Positions 17,200 to 24,496 of a stretch of 32,665 nt of DNA are shown in pieces (the stretch's first letter is position 1; each line of letters starts with the position of its first letter). Both the position numbers and the translations under genes were made by a program. Under the pieces are notes generated by a model. It was not told the origin of the DNA. It ran no database searches and worked only from the letters and a program-made list of their open reading frames with translations. The stretch is from Burkholderiales bacterium (GTDB taxonomy: Bacteria > Pseudomonadota > Gammaproteobacteria > Burkholderiales > Burkholderiaceae_D), in assembly GCA_016200895.1 (NCBI GenBank), contig JACQDX010000011.1, forward strand, positions 1 to 32,665, written 5' to 3'.

Positions 17200-17228
17200 T
17201 AGACACTTTCAAAGTAAACGTGTATATT
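17200..17228 (+). promoter_or_regulatory. sigma-70 promoter of the cold-shock gene
   Basis: TAGACA (17200-17205), a 17-bp spacer and TATATT (17223-17228) make a good promoter. It predicts a start near 17235 and an untranslated leader of about 150 nt. Confidence 0.65.
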
Positions 17229-17234
17229 TCGTCC

Positions 17235-17383
17235 TGTACTTGCATCAAGTCCTTAATTTGTTGGTCCCAATTCCGCATAGCTTTATCTCTCTGGCTGTTC
17301 TGTCTTTTTTCCACTGGTTTTATCACTTGCTTACAAGTCCATTTTGGGCGATTTTGCCCATGGTTTTATCAAAAGGAAAAAAA
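17235..17383 (+). promoter_or_regulatory. long 5' leader of the cold-shock mRNA
   Basis: The leader has an exact 11-bp direct repeat tggttttatca (17315-17325 and 17361-17371), a hairpin acttgcttacaagt (17325-17338), and a second hairpin gggcgattttgccc (17346-17359) just upstream of the AAAGGA ribosome site. Long structured leaders that act as thermosensors are known for cspA mRNAs, and this one has the right length and layout. Confidence 0.5.
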
Positions 17384-17596
17384 ATGAGTACTCAAACAGG
17401 TATAGTTAAATGGTTCAACGATGCTAAGGGCTTCGGCTTTATCGCTCCTGATGCAGGTGGTGCAGATTTGTTCGCCCACTTCCAGGACATACAGTCCAGC
17501 GGTTTCAAAAGCCTGAGCGAAAACCAGCGTGTGTCTTTCGAGCGCACAGCCGGTCCTAAAGGCGACAAAGCCAGCAACATCCAAGTTCTGTCCTAA
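17384..17596 (+). CDS. cold-shock protein, CspA family
   Basis: A 70-aa single cold-shock domain. It begins [16 protein letters not shown] with RNP1 (KGFGFI), then DLFAHF as the RNP2 equivalent, and the usual [17 protein letters not shown] end. Such proteins bind single-stranded RNA and DNA and melt RNA structure in the cytoplasm. The ATG at 17384 is chosen over an upstream in-frame start at 17240 because it fits the family length and has an AAAGGA ribosome site seven bases away. Confidence 0.95.
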   Translation: MSTQTGIVKWFNDAKGFGFIAPDAGGADLFAHFQDIQSSGFKSLSENQRVSFERTAGPKGDKASNIQVLS

Positions 17597-17604
17597 TATC
17601 AGAC

Positions 17605-17645
17605 CAAGGTCTTTATTGACCTTGTCGGGCAAATCCAATTTGCCC
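17605..17645 (+). terminator. two adjacent hairpins after the cold-shock gene
   Basis: The first stem pairs caaggtc with gaccttg (17605-17624). The second pairs gggcaaat with atttgccc around a 3-nt loop (17627-17645). Neither has an immediate T-run, so transcription could partly continue into the hairpin array that follows. Confidence 0.55.
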
Positions 17646-17660
17646 TGTCGCAGCGCTTTT

Positions 17661-17723
17661 GACTAATTCAGTATTACCGGCCAGTGGCACCATGCAGATA
17701 GTATGGGTTGCTGGGGATTAGTC
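17661..17723 (+). ncRNA. hairpin array copy 1
   Basis: The core stem at 17681-17714 has 12 pairs around the 9-nt loop gcagatagt, with one unpaired A four pairs below the loop (5' arm ccagtggcaccat, 3' arm atgggttgctgg). An outer 7-bp stem, gactaat at 17661-17667 with attagtc at 17717-17723, encloses it. Loop and bulge are the same in all four copies while the stem bases change in a paired way. Strand is assigned from the terminator at the end of the array. Confidence 0.6.
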
Positions 17724-17749
17724 AATCGCAAGGCGACACCCTTCATCTG

Positions 17750-17777
17750 TCAGTATTCGTCTTGCACAAAATACTGA
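17750..17777 (+). repeat. 8-bp hairpin between array copies 1 and 2
   Basis: tcagtatt at 17750-17757 pairs perfectly with aatactga at 17770-17777 around a 12-nt loop. The same word cagtatt also occurs just before copy 1 (17669-17675), followed by accggc, and copy 2 has a similar atacttaccggc lead-in, so the unit being repeated is longer than the hairpin itself. Confidence 0.5.
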
Positions 17778-17799
17778 TGCGCAGAATGATACTTACCGG

Positions 17800-17833
17800 C
17801 TCTTGGTACCATGCAGATAGTATGGATTAAGGG
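17800..17833 (+). ncRNA. hairpin array copy 2
   Basis: The stem has 5' arm ctcttggtaccat and 3' arm atggattaaggg around the identical loop gcagatagt, with the bulged A at 17808. Relative to copy 1 the pairs C-G, T-G, G-C and A-T become T-A, T-A, T-A and C-G, so pairing is kept while sequence changes. Confidence 0.6.
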
Positions 17834-17853
17834 AAAATGGTATTGTCGTTAAA

Positions 17854-17870
17854 GGATGCATAGTGCATCC
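17854..17870 (+). repeat. 7-bp hairpin after copy 2
   Basis: ggatgca and tgcatcc pair around a 3-nt loop (tag). It has no T-run behind it. It may be the second structural element of a small RNA headed by copy 2. Confidence 0.45.
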
Positions 17871-17924
17871 TGTGAACAAGACCGCAGAGTAAGCTCAGCC
17901 TACTCCAAAGCGCCTTCATTCTCA

Positions 17925-17961
17925 CCGGCTGGATTTGCATGTATATGTATATGCGAACCGG
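17925..17961. repeat. two-tier hairpin between copies 2 and 3
   Basis: Outer ccgg (17925-17928 with 17958-17961) and inner tttgcat/atgcgaa (17934-17940 with 17951-17957) enclose an alternating gtatatgtat loop. The rest of 17871-18057 shows nothing else that I can support. Confidence 0.4.
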
Positions 17962-18057
17962 GAAATGGTGTAGTGAAGTGTTGAAGGATCTCATTCGTGG
18001 TAACTCCTGTCATGGACCGAACTATAGCGGACCAGCAAGAACAGGCAAACACCCCCA

Positions 18058-18087
18058 CATTGCACCGCGCAGATAGCACGGGTGATG
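18058..18087 (+). ncRNA. hairpin array copy 3
   Basis: The 5' arm cattgcaccgc and 3' arm acgggtgatg surround loop gcagatagc, with the bulged A at 18064. The third pair below the loop has changed from A-T to G-C relative to copies 1 and 2, on both sides. The loop-closing pair is a C/A mismatch here. Confidence 0.6.
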
Positions 18088-18094
18088 CACCAAT

Positions 18095-18126
18095 CAATGA
18101 CACTATGCAGATAGCATGGGTTATTG
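18095..18126 (+). ncRNA. hairpin array copy 4
   Basis: The 5' arm caatgacactat and 3' arm atgggttattg surround loop gcagatagc, with the bulged A at 18102 and eleven pairs including two G-T wobbles. It starts only 7 nt after copy 3 and is followed 24 nt later by an intrinsic terminator, which suggests that copies 3 and 4 lie on one transcript. Confidence 0.6.
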
Positions 18127-18150
18127 TCAGTTTGCCGGAATGAATGGAAT

Positions 18151-18172
18151 GCCCACCCCTGGTGGGCTTTTT
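18151..18172 (+). terminator. intrinsic terminator closing the hairpin array
   Basis: A perfect stem gcccacc/ggtgggc with a 3-nt loop, followed by five Ts on the plus strand. It ends 18 bp before the stop codon of the convergent hydrolase gene. No plus-strand protein gene precedes it nearer than the cold-shock gene, so it most likely ends a non-coding transcript. Confidence 0.85.
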
Positions 18173-18190
18173 GCGTTTACGGCCACAAGT

Positions 18191-19168
18191 TTATTTCAAA
18201 AATTCCTTCACTGCTGCTACTGTCGCTCCCGGATCTTCTTCATGTGGCACATGACCCAGCTTGTCGAATATCACGAGTTTGCTACCTGCGATATCCTGAT
18301 TGAATTTGCTGGCATATTCTGGCGGTATCAGTCTGTCTTGCCCGCCCCAGATAATCAGTGCGGGAACATGTATCGTCTTGATGCTGGCTGCATGTGAACC
18401 AGAGCTGGTTTGTTGAAAGCGCTGGCCCAGCGCGTGACGGTTACCTTCTCGCAAAGTCATGGCAGTATACCTGTCCACCAGGGCTGGCGTGACTTTGTCC
18501 GGATTGCCATAGACGTTTTTCACACTGGTTTCCATCAAATGGCGTGGCAAGATGTGCTCGCCTATCCATGCCAGTTGCGGGATACGGGCAACGCGAAATC
18601 CCAAAGGTATGGAGGCAGCCTTAAAAGCATAACCACCCGCATCCACCAATATCAGGCGCTCTATTCTTTGCGGCGCTGCTACAGCCACCTGCCAGGCTAC
18701 TTCACCACCAAGGGAATTACCGGCGATGATGCAATGATTGACCTGCATGGTATCAAGCAGATCGAGTATGAATTTGGCATAGGTAGTGATGCGGTAGTCG
18801 GCATCAGCCCTGGGGCCGGTCAGGCCAAATGCCGGGAGGTCCATGCTGATCACACGGTGCTGGTCTTTCAGTTCTGCCACCCAGCCTTCCCAGGTATGCA
18901 GACTGGCTGAGGTGCCATGTATCAGCACGATGGGTACAGGATCATCACGCCTGCCCTCATCACGTACATGCACTGAGACGCCACTGACATTAATGAATTG
19001 CGATGGCGGCGGAGCCCAGCGGGCTTTCAATTCATCCACGGGTTTATCTGGAGCCCAGAACATGACCAGGGCAATGCCCGCCAAACCAAGCATGGCCATA
19101 CACAAGCCGGCTACGAAAAGGAAAAGTTTAAGGAAAAATCGCTTGCCAAGATTCAACATATTTTGCAT
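18191..19168 (-). CDS. membrane-anchored alpha/beta hydrolase
   Basis: A 325-aa protein. Residues about 10-38 form one hydrophobic segment, so the catalytic domain is probably anchored in the inner membrane with the domain outside. The fold motifs are VLIHGTSASLHTW, DLPAFGLTG, the nucleophile elbow AGNSLGGEVAW (Ser152), IIWGGQDRLIPP with the acid, and KLGHVPHEEDP with the histidine. The pattern is like epoxide-hydrolase and meta-cleavage hydrolase relatives; the substrate is unknown. It follows a LysR regulator gene by 20 bp on the same strand and may be controlled with it. A second ATG at 19159 is also possible as the start. Confidence 0.88.
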   Translation of the reverse strand: MQNMLNLGKRFFLKLFLFVAGLCMAMLGLAGIALVMFWAPDKPVDELKARWAPPPSQFINVSGVSVHVRDEGRRDDPVPIVLIHGTSASLHTWEGWVAELKDQHRVISMDLPAFGLTGPRADADYRITTYAKFILDLLDTMQVNHCIIAGNSLGGEVAWQVAVAAPQRIERLILVDAGGYAFKAASIPLGFRVARIPQLAWIGEHILPRHLMETSVKNVYGNPDKVTPALVDRYTAMTLREGNRHALGQRFQQTSSGSHAASIKTIHVPALIIWGGQDRLIPPEYASKFNQDIAGSKLVIFDKLGHVPHEEDPGATVAAVKEFLK

Positions 19169-19188
19169 GTTTATCCCTCATCAAGGTC

Positions 19189-20136
19189 CTACTTCAAAGC
19201 TGCTTCCAGTGCATTCCCTGCAATCTGCATGAAAGCGCGTACTCTTGCCGTATTGCGTAAATCCACATGTGTCAACATCCACAATGGTGACTGCAAGGCC
19301 TCGATTGGTTCGGACAAGGCGCGCAAACCAAATACGTCCTTAGCCACAAATTCCGGCAAGATGCTGATGCCCATGCCGGTCTTGATCAGGGCCGTCGCAC
19401 TGGGAAAATGGTCAGCGCGTGCCACCACGACCTGTGATGGCACATGAGCATCAACCCAACGGTCATAACTTCTGTCCTGGCCATCAAAGCCTATCCAGGG
19501 AAAGTCCTTCGTCAAGACTTCCAGCGGCAGCAAAATATTTGGTTTGATCTCAGCGAGGTAAGGGGCTTCATGCCAGCCATACACACGTATCCTGACCTGG
19601 CCCAACTGCCGTCCAACCAGAGTATCCGGCACATCAGCCGACATACGTATCGCTACATCGGCTTCGCGCCGCGCCAGGTCCACTCTTTCGCGGGCGGTAC
19701 GCACTTCGACTTCAATCTGGCTGTGTAATGCATGAAATGTTGCCAGTGCGGCGGGCAACAAATACATGGCGACTACATGGGCAGTCGTGACGCGTACATG
19801 GCCGGTAAGGCGGGTATCGCCGCCCATGATTTCGCGCTCGGCTTGTGCAATCAGAGGTTCACATTGTTCTGCTGCATGCCGCAGGCTTTCACCGGCTTCT
19901 GTGCAGACATAGCCCGTGCGCAAACGCTCAAACAAGCGCACTTCCATCTTTGCTTCTATGGCTTCTATGCGGCGCAATACCGTGGAGTGCGTGACTTTTA
20001 AAACACGGGCGGCAGCCGACAGGGAACTGGCCCTGGCGACCGCCAGGATATAGCGCAAATCATCCCAGTCAAGCCGCGTGGCAGGCTGCCCCGGTTTGTC
20101 AGAAGTACTAGCAGAGGGTGAGTTTTTTCTGTGCAT
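19189..20136 (-). CDS. LysR-family transcriptional regulator
   Basis: A 315-aa regulator. The HTH (residues about 24-82) is LDWDDLRYILAVARASSLSAA, given here only in part, continuing with ARVLKVTHSTVLRRIEAIE and LFERLRTGYVCTEAG. The effector domain follows, with ADVAIRMSADVPDTLVGRQL typical of the CrgA-like/LTTR group found before small oxidoreductases and hydrolases. It is cotranscribed with the hydrolase downstream and divergent from a small gene at 20264. Confidence 0.9.
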   Translation of the reverse strand: MHRKNSPSASTSDKPGQPATRLDWDDLRYILAVARASSLSAAARVLKVTHSTVLRRIEAIEAKMEVRLFERLRTGYVCTEAGESLRHAAEQCEPLIAQAEREIMGGDTRLTGHVRVTTAHVVAMYLLPAALATFHALHSQIEVEVRTARERVDLARREADVAIRMSADVPDTLVGRQLGQVRIRVYGWHEAPYLAEIKPNILLPLEVLTKDFPWIGFDGQDRSYDRWVDAHVPSQVVVARADHFPSATALIKTGMGISILPEFVAKDVFGLRALSEPIEALQSPLWMLTHVDLRNTARVRAFMQIAGNALEAALK

Positions 20137-20263
20137 TTTTGCGAATCAAAACTGCAAATTCGTCGATTTAATATGCACAGATTAGCACCTATACTGCGCC
20201 CATGACCAGAGTTGATTGCATCAACTGGCCTGAGAGGTACTCTATTAAGGACAGGAAAACAAC
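20137..20263. promoter_or_regulatory. divergent control region of LysR gene and small ORF
   Basis: Three elements are visible. An inverted pair cgaat (20142-20146) and attcg (20158-20162) with an 11-bp spacer looks like a LysR T-N11-A box close to the regulator start. TATACT at 20190-20195 with TTTAAT 17 bp upstream is a plausible plus-strand promoter. A perfect dyad agttgat-tgc-atcaact at 20210-20226 falls just after the predicted start of that transcript. Confidence 0.5.
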
Positions 20264-20479
20264 ATGAACAGACTATCATCCGGCATCAAACTTGCAGGAA
20301 AACTTCCCAGGCTATTTGACTTGATCAAGTCCGTGCGCGCAGCTTTTGATCAATGGATAACAGGCGTTAACAGCAGGATAGATGCGCGCCCCATGCCCCG
20401 TCAGCACAGGCTGGGCTCATGGGAACGCATACATCAACAAACAAGCAAACTGATACAGACAAACAAGGACGACAATTAA
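20264..20479 (+). CDS. small basic hypothetical protein
   Basis: A 71-aa, strongly basic product with an amphipathic first half (GIKLAGKLPRLFDLIKSV) and no recognised domain. The ATG has an AGGA site eight bases upstream and a plausible promoter and palindrome in its leader, which supports it being real. It is divergent from the LysR gene, so that regulator may control it. Its stop overlaps the convergent TerB-like gene by 4 bp. Confidence 0.6.
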   Translation: MNRLSSGIKLAGKLPRLFDLIKSVRAAFDQWITGVNSRIDARPMPRQHRLGSWERIHQQTSKLIQTNKDDN

Positions 20480-20925
20480 CCCAGTTCTTTGGCCACTACA
20501 GCCACTGATCCGGCATCTGGCAGATGGGAGAGTTGTGCCAGCATGTGGTCTTTGATGGTTTCATTGATTTCATCAAAACGTGCTGGTGCCAAATTCAAAG
20601 CGGCAGCAATATCACGCACGGTCTTGGTTTCAGCATCGCTGAATGCGCCATCTGCAAAACCTGTCATGACGCTGAGTGCAACGACCATTTCGCGTTCCTG
20701 CTCTGTCGCAAAGTCGCTTGCTGCCAGTGTGTAAGCGTCGGAAACGGCCAGCAATTCATCAAAGGATGGATGGCTTGCCATGCTGATGCTGCCTTCATAA
20801 AAACTCTTGATCAAGGCAACTTCCGCAGGGTGGATGCCATCTGTTTTTGCTACCTGCAACATGATTTTGCTGGCGGCGATGATGGCACTATCACTCAGTG
20901 ATTGCGGTGCAAAAAATGGAAACAT
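20476..20925 (-). CDS. TerB-like protein
   Basis: A 149-aa acidic helical protein of the TerB/tellurite-resistance-B fold: ASKIMLQVAKTDGIHPAEVA near the N-terminus and a second TGFADGAFSDAETKTVRDI repeat-like segment near residue 95. The paired DG..(H/D)..E units are the usual metal-binding acidic turns. TerB proteins work with membrane-linked ATPase or transport systems in stress response. It is the last gene of the nine-gene minus-strand operon, 26 bp after the AAA+ gene, with an AGGAG ribosome site. Confidence 0.8.
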   Translation of the reverse strand: MFPFFAPQSLSDSAIIAASKIMLQVAKTDGIHPAEVALIKSFYEGSISMASHPSFDELLAVSDAYTLAASDFATEQEREMVVALSVMTGFADGAFSDAETKTVRDIAAALNLAPARFDEINETIKDHMLAQLSHLPDAGSVAVVAKELG

Positions 20926-20951
20926 GGTTTTCTCCTGGATATAGATTGAAT

Positions 20952-22781
20952 TTAAATAGCGTTGCGCAAGACTTGCAATTGCTGCTGTACTTCTTGCGGT
21001 GTCATATTCTTGAAACGGTCAGGCAACATGGAGCGGCGTGAAGTTTCAAACACGGCCAGCATTTCCATGAAGGCGATCATTTGTGTTTCTTGTGGTGGCA
21101 TGAAGTCAGCCACGGCCATCTCGAAAATTGCCGAAGTAATTTCACCATCACCGCGCTTGGCAAACTCCAGTGCCAGCAGTGCTACGGCTTCCAGATCCGC
21201 ATTCGAATACCCGCGCAAGACATCAAACACAGGCAAAGTGTTCGCCCAGTCTATGGAACACTTGACGTCATAACGGCTGAGTATGGCCTTGACGATATCA
21301 GCACGCTCAGTGGCTGTATCGGCATAAAAGAAAGGAATTTTCCTGTCCAGACGGCCGGGGCGTTTGATATCGGTATCAAGCTTGTCAGGACGGTTGGTCA
21401 TGAGGATGAACAAGACCTTGCCGCGGTTCTCGGTATCGGACATGAACTCCTTGAGGCGGGCAATCACGCGTGAGCTGGTGCCGCCGTCAGAGTCATCGCC
21501 CTGCTTGCCAAAGCTGCGGTCACCTTCATCAATGACCACGGCGATCGGGCCCATGGCCTTGACTGCATTCAGCACACGCTCCAGATTCGCCTCGGTAGAC
21601 CCCACCCATTTTGAGCGGAAATTCTTCAGGCTCACGCCCGACAAGCCAGCCTCTTTCAAGAATGCCTTGATGACAAAGGTCTTGCCTGCGCCCATCGCAC
21701 CGACTGCCAGCAAACCCATGGGAGCTCTTGCCTTGTCGCCGGATTTAATGGCCTTGGCAATTTCCATCAATTCTGTCTTGATATTCTCATTGCCACCGAC
21801 TGCACTGAGATCATGCTTGGGTTCGATGAACTCGATGAGGCCAGCGCACTCTTTTTCTATCAACTCACGCTTGCGCTTGCGCACTATTTCCATCATTTCG
21901 GAATAGGGGTCGACATCAACATCCACAGCCAGGGTCTTGCCCGGGTCTATCAGGTGGGCAATTTCTTCCGGTGTCATGCCAGCCGTGATGGCGGATAATT
22001 TGGCCGCCCGGTCTTCTGCATTGGCCTGGCCTTGTAAAAGGCTGGCGATGAGTTTGGTGCGTTCTGCTTCGCGCAAACCTTGCGGGCCTTCTGCCGCGAC
22101 GATGCTGCTCAGTTGTATCACGCGCAGGCCTGCAGTTTGCTTGGCCAGCAATTTGACTTGCTTCTCTTCCATCTTGGGGGCGTAATGCCTGACTGCAATT
22201 TCACGTTCAGCCTCTTGCGGAATCGGCACTTCTACCGCTGCCACCTTGGGGTTGGACATGATGGCCTGATTGATCTCGGCCAGTGATTCACACAACAGGA
22301 TAACGACATTGTCTTTTTGCGCCAGGGCATCATCGAGTGACCATCGATGCAGGGTGGTAAAAGCAATGCGGTCTTCCAGCGACATCATTTGCGGGTCGCC
22401 ATTCGGGAAGATGGTACCAGCATAAGGGAAGATTACGGCGTTCGAAGCATGCTCGCGCATACGTCGTTCTACCGATTCAAAGATGCCCGGCAAACCCTTG
22501 TCAGCCAGATAGCCGTATAAGACTTCTTTCTCTTCTGTCGTTGCACCTTGCAGGAAACGTACACCACGGTCAAGACTGATTTCCATGATGCGGTTTTTAT
22601 TGTCCTTCAATAAAACCTGGGACAAAAACTCAGACATGCCATGGGCAACGCCGTCGACGAGATAGCGGTCAAATACATTGCCATACAAGACGAAGACAGA
22701 AGCCTCGCCCGCCAGATATTTCTGCCTCAGCTGTTCTGCCCAGACGGGCAGTGTGCGCTTGCTAGTGCCAGGTTCGCTCAT
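20952..22781 (-). CDS. AAA+ ATPase (Ycf46-like arrangement)
   Basis: A 609-aa ATPase. The C-terminal AAA+ module has Walker A GAMGAGKT (residues about 361-368), Walker B VVIDEGD, a sensor-1 region LFILMTNRPDKLD and the arginine finger in KRPGRLDRKI. The N-terminal 250 residues (VFVLYGNVFDRYL, NVVILLCESLAEI) look like a degenerate ATPase or adaptor domain, as in Ycf46 relatives. It lies directly downstream of a PspA/IM30 gene, so remodelling of PspA-type polymers, in the way Vps4 acts on ESCRT-III, is an attractive inference. The ATG at 22781 is preferred; the open frame continues to a TTG at 22844 that touches the upstream stop. Confidence 0.85.
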   Translation of the reverse strand: MSEPGTSKRTLPVWAEQLRQKYLAGEASVFVLYGNVFDRYLVDGVAHGMSEFLSQVLLKDNKNRIMEISLDRGVRFLQGATTEEKEVLYGYLADKGLPGIFESVERRMREHASNAVIFPYAGTIFPNGDPQMMSLEDRIAFTTLHRWSLDDALAQKDNVVILLCESLAEINQAIMSNPKVAAVEVPIPQEAEREIAVRHYAPKMEEKQVKLLAKQTAGLRVIQLSSIVAAEGPQGLREAERTKLIASLLQGQANAEDRAAKLSAITAGMTPEEIAHLIDPGKTLAVDVDVDPYSEMMEIVRKRKRELIEKECAGLIEFIEPKHDLSAVGGNENIKTELMEIAKAIKSGDKARAPMGLLAVGAMGAGKTFVIKAFLKEAGLSGVSLKNFRSKWVGSTEANLERVLNAVKAMGPIAVVIDEGDRSFGKQGDDSDGGTSSRVIARLKEFMSDTENRGKVLFILMTNRPDKLDTDIKRPGRLDRKIPFFYADTATERADIVKAILSRYDVKCSIDWANTLPVFDVLRGYSNADLEAVALLALEFAKRGDGEITSAIFEMAVADFMPPQETQMIAFMEMLAVFETSRRSMLPDRFKNMTPQEVQQQLQVLRNAI

Positions 22782-22844
22782 GGATTTCTGCTTTGTCTCT
22801 TTGCTTGGATTATTCAAATTGGTGATGCCAAATGTAGCAACCAA

Positions 22845-23564
22845 TTACATGGTCTTGCCGCCAGCGTTGTTCGCTTCTGCCTGGCCAGCCCTGGCTCTTT
22901 TCATGTCTTCCAGTTGCTGCTTGGCTGTCACTGCACCACTGCTCTGGCGCAATTTTGCCAGACGCACATCGAGGTCAGAGCTGCGCAATTCCTGACCCAG
23001 GTTGGCCTCGGCCACGGTGTTCTTGATATGGTCGCGCACATTGCTGAGAGCCTTGACTTCTGCATCGACCGACAAGCCTTCCAGCTGGTTTTGTATCGAT
23101 ACCCTGGCTTGTGCACTGTGCATCTGCGCCAACATGCGGTCTTTTTCTGCCTTGAGTTTATCGATCTCGCCTTTGACTTGCAGCAGCGAATCCTTGGCAT
23201 CATCAGCATCAGTCTGGGCGACTTTCATGTCATCCTGCAAGGCTGCAACACTGGCATCAAGAGCATTTTTCTTTTGTATCAGCACGACTGCCAGATCGTC
23301 CTGGTTGGTGGCGATAGCACCTTCCAGATCGGCAGTGATGGATGCCAGCTCAGCCTGTTCAGATTTCAGGCGCGCTTCCACGTCCTGCCTGCGGCGTATG
23401 ATGGCGGCTGTGGCAGCCTTGAGTTTGGTGTACTTGCTTATCATGGAATCGATGGAATTCTGATAGGCGATTTCCGGGTGGCGTTTTTCCACATCGGTAA
23501 TCCACAATGAGACGAAGCCTGACCAAAGATTGGATAAGCGGGCGATGAAATTACTGTCAGACAT
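22845..23564 (-). CDS. PspA/IM30 family protein
   Basis: A 239-aa almost wholly coiled-coil protein of the PspA/Vipp1 (bacterial ESCRT-III) type. It starts with an amphipathic segment ([20 protein letters not shown]), then a helical hairpin with EAYQNSID-like residues and [19 protein letters not shown]. Such proteins form membrane-bound rods or rings that stabilise the inner membrane. The classical pspBC and pspF genes are not present. It sits between an unknown gene (55 bp) and the AAA+ gene, with an AGAGGA ribosome site. Confidence 0.85.
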   Translation of the reverse strand: MSDSNFIARLSNLWSGFVSLWITDVEKRHPEIAYQNSIDSMISKYTKLKAATAAIIRRRQDVEARLKSEQAELASITADLEGAIATNQDDLAVVLIQKKNALDASVAALQDDMKVAQTDADDAKDSLLQVKGEIDKLKAEKDRMLAQMHSAQARVSIQNQLEGLSVDAEVKALSNVRDHIKNTVAEANLGQELRSSDLDVRLAKLRQSSGAVTAKQQLEDMKRARAGQAEANNAGGKTM

Positions 23565-23619
23565 GTTGTTCCTCTTTTAGGTAAATAATTGACCGTGCAT
23601 TGACCATGAGTTGATCGTG

Positions 23620-24477
23620 TTATCGAACTATCGCTTCGAAGAAAGTTTTGTGATGCTTGGCAAAAGTCTGGAAGCCGTGATCCAGGCTGGCACGCATGGC
23701 TGCATGTTCTTTTTTCGGGCTATAAGTAAAGGCCAGTTCGGCACCTTTGGTGGCCCATTCAAAATGGTCAGCCTCGGCTGCGCCGCCATGACCGCTATGT
23801 ATCTGCAACCATTGATAACATGAGTGACTTTGACCGGCGATTTCCTGCTTTGCCTTTTTCAGGAATCGGGTCACTTCTTTTTGTTCCTTGCGCAGGTATT
23901 CATCTATCATCGAAAACTCGCGGTCCGCCAGGATTTCTGAGCCCAGATGATAGCCTATCGCTGCCATGATGGCATCCCTGCTGTCTTCACTGCCATTGCC
24001 ATAACCCTGCGCAACCTTGGCATTCAAGGTCTTTAACCAGGCGGGTTCATTGAGCATTTTATTCAGTTCTGCGGTAGAAGCGGCATAGCCCTGCTGACGT
24101 GCGTAACGCAATAAACCAGCCAGGGTTGCCTGCGCCAGGCAGCGGTGGGTATCGCGGTATTCGGTATCGCGGTCATCGAATTCATCACGCGCAGCATCAA
24201 AGAAAAAACTCGCGATAAAGACACTGCGGTCATTGAGCAGACGTTCTGCCACGGTCTGGTCCACGAACATCGTGCGAGAACGGCCTATCTTGCCGGACAG
24301 CGAAGCCACGCCAGAACCAAAGAAACCATTCCAGCTGGTATAGCGGGCAAAGAAACGCAGCAAGCCTACAGCGCCCTCATTACCGGCGAGATCCAGCGCA
24401 TTTTTTACCCTTGACTGTGCCAGATCAAAATCTGCCAGTCCCTGCAAATCTTCCTGCGTGATGATGCTGTATTCCAT
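23620..24477 (-). CDS. uncharacterised operon protein
   Basis: A 285-aa soluble-looking, mainly helical protein that I do not recognise. Visible features are ALDLAGNEGAVGLLRFFARY near residue 30, a FFFDAARDEFDDRDTEYRDTH acidic segment (one part quoted) near residue 95, and a histidine-rich stretch (HSCYQWLQIHSGHGGAAEADH in the DNA, near 225). The His/Asp/Glu-rich pattern with long helices could mean a metal site, but this is a guess. It lies between the membrane coiled-coil gene (19 bp) and pspA, with a GGAAAG ribosome site. Confidence 0.8.
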   Translation of the reverse strand: MEYSIITQEDLQGLADFDLAQSRVKNALDLAGNEGAVGLLRFFARYTSWNGFFGSGVASLSGKIGRSRTMFVDQTVAERLLNDRSVFIASFFFDAARDEFDDRDTEYRDTHRCLAQATLAGLLRYARQQGYAASTAELNKMLNEPAWLKTLNAKVAQGYGNGSEDSRDAIMAAIGYHLGSEILADREFSMIDEYLRKEQKEVTRFLKKAKQEIAGQSHSCYQWLQIHSGHGGAAEADHFEWATKGAELAFTYSPKKEHAAMRASLDHGFQTFAKHHKTFFEAIVR

Positions 24478-24496
24478 GATGTTCGCTTTCCAGTGT

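Noticed and set aside
17900..18103. 67-codon minus-strand frame across hairpin copies 3 and 4
   Set aside because: No ribosome site or recognisable domain, and it crosses the conserved hairpins whose covariation points to RNA structure, not coding.
17661..18126. CRISPR array
   Set aside because: The repeated element is an imperfect hairpin with changing stem sequence, and spacings of about 85, 225 and 7 bp are irregular. No cas genes are present.
20952..22844. Start of the AAA+ gene at the TTG at 22844
   Set aside because: It touches the upstream stop codon and has no ribosome site; the ATG at 22781 begins the sequence that fits the domain layout.
22641..23510. 289-codon plus-strand frame opposite pspA and the AAA+ gene
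   Set aside because: It spans two well supported genes on the other strand and has low-complexity, cysteine- and histidine-rich content typical of antisense frames.
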